Assembly: GCA_037178855.1 (NCBI GenBank)
Contig: JASJZC010000004.1
Coordinates: 3,348,001-3,412,000, forward strand
DNA: 64,000 nucleotides
Direction: 5' to 3'
From: Oscheius sp. JU75
Taxonomy: Eukaryota > Nematoda > Chromadorea > Rhabditida > Rhabditidae
Shown: one piece after another, positions 57,536-64,000 of the stretch
Position numbering within the stretch: position 1 is the first letter of the stretch
Layout: each line of letters opens with the position of its first letter
The notes under the pieces: generated by a model
Told to the model about the DNA's origin: nothing
Seen by the model: the letters and a program-made list of their open reading frames with translations, nothing else
Databases searched by the model: none
Made by a program: the position numbers and the translations under genes

Positions 57536-60500
57536 ATGGGAGTTCCAGCATTCTTTCGTTGGTTGACCAAGAAGTATCCGTCGATTATCGTCAACGCCAA
57601 CGAGGAGAGGCAGAAAAATGCCGATGGAACCCGGATCCCAATCGACTCCACAAAGCCGAATCCGAATTTCCAGGTTTTCTCTACTTTATTTTCTCACCAA
57701 AAACTTTTTGTAGGAGTTCGACAATCTGTACTTGGATATGAATGGAATCATTCATCCTTGTACTCATCCAGAAGATCGACCGCCGCCGAAGAACGAAGAT
57801 GAAATGTTTGCCCTCATTTTCGAGTACATCGACAGGATCTTCTCGATCGTTCGACCGAGAAAGCTTCTCTACATGGCTATTGACGGGGTCGCTCCTCGTG
57901 CCAAGGTACTTAGAAGATTGTGTAGCTATAACCAGTGGTTTTAGATGAATCAGCAAAGAAGTAGACGATTCCGAGCGTCCAAAGAGACTTGGGAAAAGGA
58001 GGCATCCATAGAAGAACAGCGACGCCGTCTGGCCGACGAAGGACTTCGTGTGCCGCCGAAGAAATCCCCCGAAAGCCACTTTGATAGTAATTGTATCACT
58101 CCCGGAACGCCGTTCATGGCCAGGTGAGTTGTTTTCTTCAAGGACACGTGTTGTTTCAGACATCCTAACTAGATCATACCCTTGCTTTCAGACTTGCGAT
58201 TGCTCTTCGCTACTACATACACGACAGAATAACCAATGATCCAGCATGGGCAAAAATCGAAGTTATTCTCTCGGACGCTAACGTCCCTGGTGAAGGCGAA
58301 CACAAAATCATGGACTACGTTCGAAAGCAGCGTGCTAATCCATCTCACGACCCTGATACTGTTCACTGCCTATGTGGAGCCGACGCAGATCTCATTATGC
58401 TCGGACTGGCAACGCATGAGACCAACTTCAACATTATCAGGTATTGTATATGCTGATTTTGCAAATCTTCAATTTTTAGAGAAGAGTTTGTTCCTCATCA
58501 ACAGAGACCTTGCGAATTGTGTGGACAGTATGGACACGAATTGAAGGGTTGTCGAGGGTACGCTTACATTTCCTTAGTGTAATGCTTGATTCTTTTAGAC
58601 TTGAAAATGAAGACCTCGGTCCTGATCAAGCGGATCCGCTGCAAAAGGAAAAGAGCTTCATTTTTCTGCGAATTCCAGTATTGCGAGAGTACCTCGAAAA
58701 GGAACTTCACATGCCAAACTTGAGCTTCTTTGACATCGAAAGAGTTATTGATGACTGGGTTTGTTTTTCTTTCACCTCTTCATCTCGTTGACTATCAGGT
58801 TTTTCTCTGTTTCTTCGTCGGAAACGATTTCCTTCCCCATCTCCCTTCTTTGGAAATTAGAGAGGGAGCTATCGACAAACTCATTGGACTGTACAAGGAC
58901 ATGGTTTATTCGATGAATGGGTTTGTCATTGCTGCAAACTCGGCTAACTGAATCGTTCAGATTTCTGACAGATGCCGGCGAAGTCCACATGGATCGCGTT
59001 CAACTGATTCTTGACGGTCTTGGAAAAGTCGAAGATTCAATCTTCAAGCGACGACAAGAGCGAGAAGAGGCCTGGAAGGCCAAGAATGCTAGATTCAATG
59101 ACGGCAACCGAGGTCGTCCAGCTGCCCGACCTGCTTATGTTCCGGATCGAGGTCTTCTTGCACCAACGGCAAAGGCTACTCATTTATCCGGCTCAGAAAC
59201 ACGTGATCTGGCTGCCGATGCTCGTGTACAGGTCGGTATACTGTCTAAGACATTTTCATGAAACGCTTTTAGGCCATGAATTATGCCGAGAATGAAGAAG
59301 CCGCCAAACGTTTGAAGGCAATGCTGAAAGCGCCTAAATCTGCCGAGTCGATGGAAGAAGATAAGAAGGAGGAAGTGAAGCCGAATAGGAAGAGGAAAAA
59401 TGAGGTACTTCCAGTTGTAGAAATATTCGAGCTCACAATCGTCTATCCGACCACTCCTGTTTGCAGAAAACGAACAAAAAAGCAGCTAACAAGAGGAACA
59501 TTGAGAAAAAGAAGAAAAGTAGAGGGCATAGAGCTCCCCCGAAACCGAAACGAGCCCCTTCCCAACTCGGTTATTTGCCAGCGACCTCACTTTGCGAGGA
59601 AAGCAGCCTGTCTTCGAGTAGCGACGAACCCGTGATGGCGAATGATGTTATTATGACATATCCGAGTCCAGAGGCCAGTCTTCGTAAGAAGATCCCAGCT
59701 ATGGTTCGTCCTTGCGCTTTTATCGTGCTAAAATTGGGTCGGGCCCTTAAAACTGAATTCTTTTCAATATCTTGTTCTTCGTTTGCAGGAAATCTCTGGT
59801 GGTCCAGCTGGCAAGGAAGAAGAAGACGATGAGCCTCTTGACGAAATTCGCTTTCATGAATCTGGATGGAAGGATCGCTACTACAGGTAATCTGTTCATT
59901 TCATGACTCTTAAAGTTATGTTTAGAGCAAAGTTCGAAGTTGGCCCTGAAGATATATGTTTCCGTCGCAAAGTAGCTTGGGCTTACGTTGAGGGACTTTG
60001 CTGGGTATTGAAATATTACTACCAGGTCAGTTTTCTTTTCAATCCATAATACCAGTTCTTTCCAGGGTTGCGTCAGTTGGGACTGGTACTTCCCGTATCA
60101 CTATGCTCCCTTTGCCAGCGACTTTGATACCGTCAGTCAGTTCGAGCCCGACTTCAGTAGAAAGACCTTCCCTTTCAAGCCACTGGAACAGTTAATGAGT
60201 GTCTTTCCAGCTGCTAGCAAGTAGGTTTCTAGAAAATCTCTTATTTTCATTTCAGACAACATCTTCCAACAAAGTGGCAGAAACTGATGACAGATGACGA
60301 GAGTCCTATTATTGATCTCTATCCGACAGACTTCCGTATTGATCTCAATGGAAAGAAGTTTGCTTGGCAAGGAGTTGCTCTACTCCCATTTGTCGACGAA
60401 ATTCGTCTTCTCAAAACATTAAAACGAGTCTATCCTACTCTCACCCAAGAGGAACAAGAAAGGAATACAACTGGTCCAAATCGTGTCTTCCTCGGACGTC

Positions 60501-61382
60501 AACATCCAGCTTTTGATTTCTTCAAGACTCTTTACGATAGCGGTAAGCCTTTCAGTGCTAAGCATTTCTTAACATGTTTTTCAGATTCTACTTCGATGGA
60601 TATCGACGCCTCTTTGACATATGGAATGAGTGGCAGGATATCATCCGATCCGACTGCAGTTCTGCCGGGTAGCAAGTTTGCTTCGCCTGTAGACGATCCA
60701 TCTTGTCCTGATTTGGAGGTATCGTCTACATTCATTAACTTTTAAAGGTTATTTTCAGGTGAATGGTGGAATAATGACGATCTATGAAGATCCAAGTTAC
60801 CCCGAAGGCTTCATTTTCCCAGCCAAGCGTCTTCCGAATGCAAAGGAAATGCCAAAAACGTTAAAGCCGGAAGACTTTGTAAGCAACATTGCATTTTGAG
60901 CAAAATGCTGTTTCAGAGAGGAAACTATCGTCCACAAATAGGATTCAGCCGTGACGCTCCTACTGCTCATCTGGACAACTCCGGACGAAGACATATGGAT
61001 TATGAAGTTCGTCGTCGCTCCGATTCAAACTATCAAAGACGTTAGTATACTTTCTATCATATTGAGTCAATATACAGAACAAAACGACCGTCAAGACTTC
61101 CGGACTCCGCAGTATGATCGTCGTGGAGGATATGGCGGTGGCTACCAACGAGGCGGCTACAACGGAGGAAATTATAACGGAGGCGGTTATAACTCTGGCG
61201 GTCAGAATTATGGAAATCAAGGACATGGAAGCCAAGTATATGGAAATCAAGGCTATCAGGGCAGCTACAACTACCAGGATTACGGACAGCAGTCGAGAGG
61301 AGGGTATCGTGGTGGAAGAGGCGGAGGACAAAACTTTGGGAGAGGAGGCGGAGGTTACCAACAAAATCAAGGTTGGCGATAA
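57536..61382 (+). CDS. XRN2: 5'-3' exoribonuclease XRN2
   Basis: Eighteen phase-consistent exons (57536-57673, 57714-57905, 57945-58123, 58192-58440, 58480-58557, 58599-58758, 58799-58920, 58961-59231, 59273-59404, 59467-59703, 59789-59886, 59926-60025, 60066-60220, 60256-60542, 60585-60718, 60759-60878, 60917-61040, 61078-61382) give 1026 aa. The start [19 protein letters not shown], the acidic catalytic blocks ([54 protein letters not shown]), the XRN2-specific zinc knuckle [14 protein letters not shown] and the CR2 segment [20 protein letters not shown] identify it. The C-terminus is a Gly/Tyr/Arg-rich (RGG-type) tail. It degrades uncapped nuclear RNA and drives transcription termination (torpedo model). 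Slightly longer than human XRN2 (950 aa). Confidence 0.97.
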
Positions 61383-61533
61383 GTATCCTCCTATAACTTG
61401 TTGATTGTATTTCTTTATTGTTTTTCGTAAACCGTAAAGTGTTCTCTGTTAAAAGTAAAATATTTACTTGTTTGTCTCTTCCCCTACAGACATTTCCTCT
61501 AATTCACAAGCAATATTTGAAACGAATTTATTG

Positions 61534-62068
61534 TTACAATCCAAACAGCCTCAAGAGAAGACGACCAATTGTAGCAAGGATGTAGATAACTGCTTCCTTG
61601 GCAGCGATAGTCCAATGGATGAGCTCTCGTCTGAGCTCGTGAATCTTCTGGTAGATGGAGTTCTTCTCGACTCCAGACAGCCATCTTTTAAATTCTCCCT
61701 TCGGATAGATCTTATAGAAGTTCTCCTTGTCCTTAGGTCCCTGCTCTGCAAACCATTCGACTTCGAAGAAGCTCTCGAGGCATTTGAATGTTCCCACGTC
61801 GTTCTGAGTCTTTGTTCTTGGATCGAAGAAAAGGAATGTTCGCCGATTGCCTATGTTGTCACTCTGAATTCGTAGGGCTTGAACTTATTCTGAATGGACT
61901 TACAACGATTGTTGTTTTGCATCTTTGAGCAATTGTTCTGGCCAGATCGGCCCTGGCAGAGAAGAGCTGGACGGCGATGGGATAGGCGTTCTGGTGAGTA
62001 GATGAACGACGACGAGTACTGGAAGAGGCAGCTCCAGTTGCAAGTATGATGAGTAAAACGAGTTTCAT
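61534..62068 (-). CDS. Small secreted or membrane orphan protein
   Basis: Two exons (61904-62068, 61534-61863) give 164 aa. The N-terminus MKLVLLIILATGAASSSTRR is a clear signal peptide. The mature part is basic and helical with FKRWLSGVEKNSIYQKIHEL and ends in a hydrophobic segment (EAVIYILATIGRLLLRLFGL) that could anchor it or be amphipathic. There are few cysteines, so it is not a typical disulfide-rich secreted peptide. Convergent with XRN2, with 151 bp between stops. The family is not recognised; nematode-restricted secretome proteins are a possible group. Confidence 0.65.
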
Positions 62069-62783
62069 GGTTAGGTCAGAGGAATGAATCGGTTCCTACC
62101 ATATGGGCCCGAAGCGAAGCAGGGTGAACAACGCACAAGCAAGGTTTGAAACTCGAGGAGGATAAGATAGAAACTCACAAAACGAGGAAAAAGTAAAAAT
62201 TTGTTCATTCAGAGATTGATTTCAATAGAATATCCCAGGCTGTGGCCAAGTTGTCACTCCAGCGGACGGACTTTGACAGCTGTCTTATTTGCATTTCTGA
62301 GTTGCGATCACAACTTTAGCCTTTCCTTATCGTATTTCTGTTGCTCCTCTCCCATTTCAGAATGAGAAATCTCGGGAAAGACAGCTGACTGAGTCACCCA
62401 AATGACGTCGCGAGTGGCGATTGACCCCGTGGATACTGGCCACACATCTTGACGTCTCCCCTGTTACCACGCCTTTTGAATTCATTTTCGCACTTTCAGA
62501 CAATCTGCATCATTGATCGATGTCCACTTGAGTTGGTCTTGTAAACTGTTTGTTCGAGAAATGAAAAGAGTTAGTAATGCTTCCCGCGGGAACGAAGGCA
62601 GTTCGTTTCACAATCTCTTTTCACTGACTCGTCCAATATAATCGATGGACTATTATGCGAAAGTGTTCGGGTCAATCGAACAGCCTCTCTCTTTCTCCCC
62701 ATTCGATTGAAGCACATCCAGCAATAATATGTTTTAGGCGATTCCAGAGCAACTCGACTTGATAGCCGGCTCGAAAATAAAAA

Positions 62784-63850
62784 ATGGAGGACTACAAATA
62801 CCTCTTTAAAGCGAGTCTAGCTCTATACCCCGTTTGATTTTCCCGCGCACTACTTTTTGCACTCATTTTTTGCATTTTCCGGCATTTTCTGCCACTTTGT
62901 CATTTTCGAAGCTTGTTTAATCAGTTCGGTATCAAAAACTACTCGTATAGAGTCTATCTGGATGAATAAAATAGACTGCAAATAGATAATAACATGCGCA
63001 AGAGATAATAAGCAAGTTCTAACGGAGTATAGAGCTGATCTCGCTTTAAGGTGGTTCTCGTAGGCAATGCAGGGGTAAGTGGAAAGAGGTAGCTCAAACG
63101 ATCTATTTTAGGTTGGTAAGACTTGTCTTGTGAGAAAGTTTACTCAAGGAATTTTTCCCCCTGGACAGAGTGCTACAATTGGAGTTGATTTCATGATCAA
63201 GACTGTGATGGTAGACAGCGACAAAATAAAGGTAGGACATTTTCCTTCTATATCTATAAGTTACTTCAGCTACAAATTTGGGATACAGCAGGTCAAGAGA
63301 GGTTTCGATCAATTACACAAAGTTATTACCGTTCTGCTCATGCCATCGTTTTGGCGAGTTTCACTTTGTACTACCAAGAAAATGACGTTCAGGTATATGA
63401 CGTGGCCTGTCAGCCGTCCTTTGACTGTCTTCCAGAATGGCTCGCCGAAATTGAATCTTACGCGAACAGAAGAGTGCTGAAAATATTAGTCGGCGAGTGC
63501 ACTTCCTCTCTCTTAACCGCCTACTTTGTTAGGTAACAAAGTGGACAAAGACGATGAGAGAGAAGTTCCCGAGAGGATAGGAAAGGATTTTTCTGAAGTC
63601 AACAACTTTGATTACTTTCTCGAAACGTCTGCATTGGACGCAACCAACGTCGATCGATTGTTCGAACAAGTGGCCAGTAGACTAGCAAATGATATGAAAT
63701 CCGCTGATCAGAGGTTTGGCTGGACCTTTCTTAGCCATTCCGTACGTCTTTAGGTATACAAACTACAAGTCGGATGCTGGTCAGTCAGGTTCTGTCAATC
63801 TGTTGTCCAAAGCACAAACACAATTGAATACCTGTTGTGGACGGAACTAA
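62784..63850 (+). CDS. RAB30: RAB30-type small GTPase
   Basis: Seven exons (62784-62810, 63051-63074, 63112-63231, 63270-63353, 63393-63492, 63533-63713, 63754-63850) give 210 aa. The start [20 protein letters not shown] matches RAB30 (MEDYDFLFKIVLIGNAGVGK). G motifs are GNAGVGKTC, switch [25 protein letters not shown] and ETSA. The C-terminus NTCCGRN has a double cysteine for geranylgeranylation, as in RAB30. RAB30 acts at the Golgi. Three of six introns start with GC (gcgagt) instead of GT, and the first intron is bounded by inverted repeats next to TTAA. No GT alternative preserves the conserved GTPase sequence. Confidence 0.95.
62811..63050. mobile_element. TTAA-flanked MITE acting as RAB30 intron 1
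   Basis: 240 bp. The left end ttaaagcgagtctagctctatac and the reverse complement of the right end differ at about 3-4 positions over 23 bp, and TTAA occurs at both outer edges as in piggyBac-type insertions. The splice donor (GC of gcgagt) lies inside the left repeat and the acceptor AG uses the right TTAA copy. Removing it restores the conserved Phe-Lys-Val-Val codons. Confidence 0.7.
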
Positions 63851-64000
63851 ATTGAGATTGACTGCAGAAAAAGTGCGCAAAAACTCTTACATTGGACTTT
63901 TCCATTTTTTAGATGACATTTTGTCGACAGCCTTCTTCTCACTTTTTTTTACTGAATTTTCACTCTCGCCCTCAGTACAGCTCAATGTCTTAACTATATT
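63851..64000. other. RAB30 3' flank
   Basis: Probably 3' UTR to the window edge. Nothing else seen. Confidence 0.4.

Overview
The window reads as nuclear DNA of a nematode, most likely an enoplean (clade I) worm. The evidence is very compact genes with introns of about 35-45 nt on both strands, a Major Sperm Protein (MSP) domain, a GLI/TRA-1-type five-finger regulator, an intron-bearing tRNA-Arg, splice acceptors lying 0-11 nt upstream of many start codons as expected for spliced-leader trans-splicing, and a Merlin/ISXO2-like transposase fossil. The genus cannot be fixed from sequence alone. Exon models below were built by hand from frame continuity and splice phase. For most named genes every exon junction is phase-consistent.

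Layout. 0-10.8 kb: 5' end of spliceosomal RED/IK, a repeat patch, MsrB, a nicotinic acetylcholine receptor alpha subunit with another gene inside one of its introns, a broken-looking hypothetical gene carrying a palindromic MITE, a G-protein gamma subunit, and a divergently arranged REEP-MSP fusion gene. 11-25.9 kb: an orphan gene, a four-SH3 adaptor, an RS-rich RNA-binding protein, the Merlin fossil, checkpoint protein MAD1, NatB catalytic subunit NAA20 and three orphan genes. 25.9-27.6 kb: an accessory island of foldback and MITE repeats. 27.6-33.8 kb: a 906-aa orphan gene, two closely spaced orphan genes and a synaptobrevin. 33.8-45.2 kb: about 6 kb without a supported gene, then the GLI/TRA-1 gene. 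46-64 kb: a dense housekeeping block with tRNA-Arg(CCG), a UBE2D-type E2, DNA primase small subunit, FTSJ1/TRM7, a BTB-CRIB fusion, an MBT/AT-hook protein, an F-box protein, XRN2, a small secreted protein and RAB30.

How the genes relate. This is a generic eukaryotic neighbourhood rather than one pathway: RNA metabolism (RED, RS protein, FTSJ1, XRN2, tRNA), membrane traffic and signalling (REEP-MSP, VAMP, RAB30, nAChR, G gamma) and cell-cycle or chromatin genes (MAD1, primase, MBT, GLI). The most unusual signals are the RAB30 first intron, which looks like a TTAA-flanked inverted-repeat transposon that is spliced out with a GC donor; a concentration of GC-AG introns in that gene; the REEP-MSP and BTB-CRIB domain fusions; a nested gene; a possible alternative CAAX exon for the G gamma gene; and three MITE families, some inside or beside genes.
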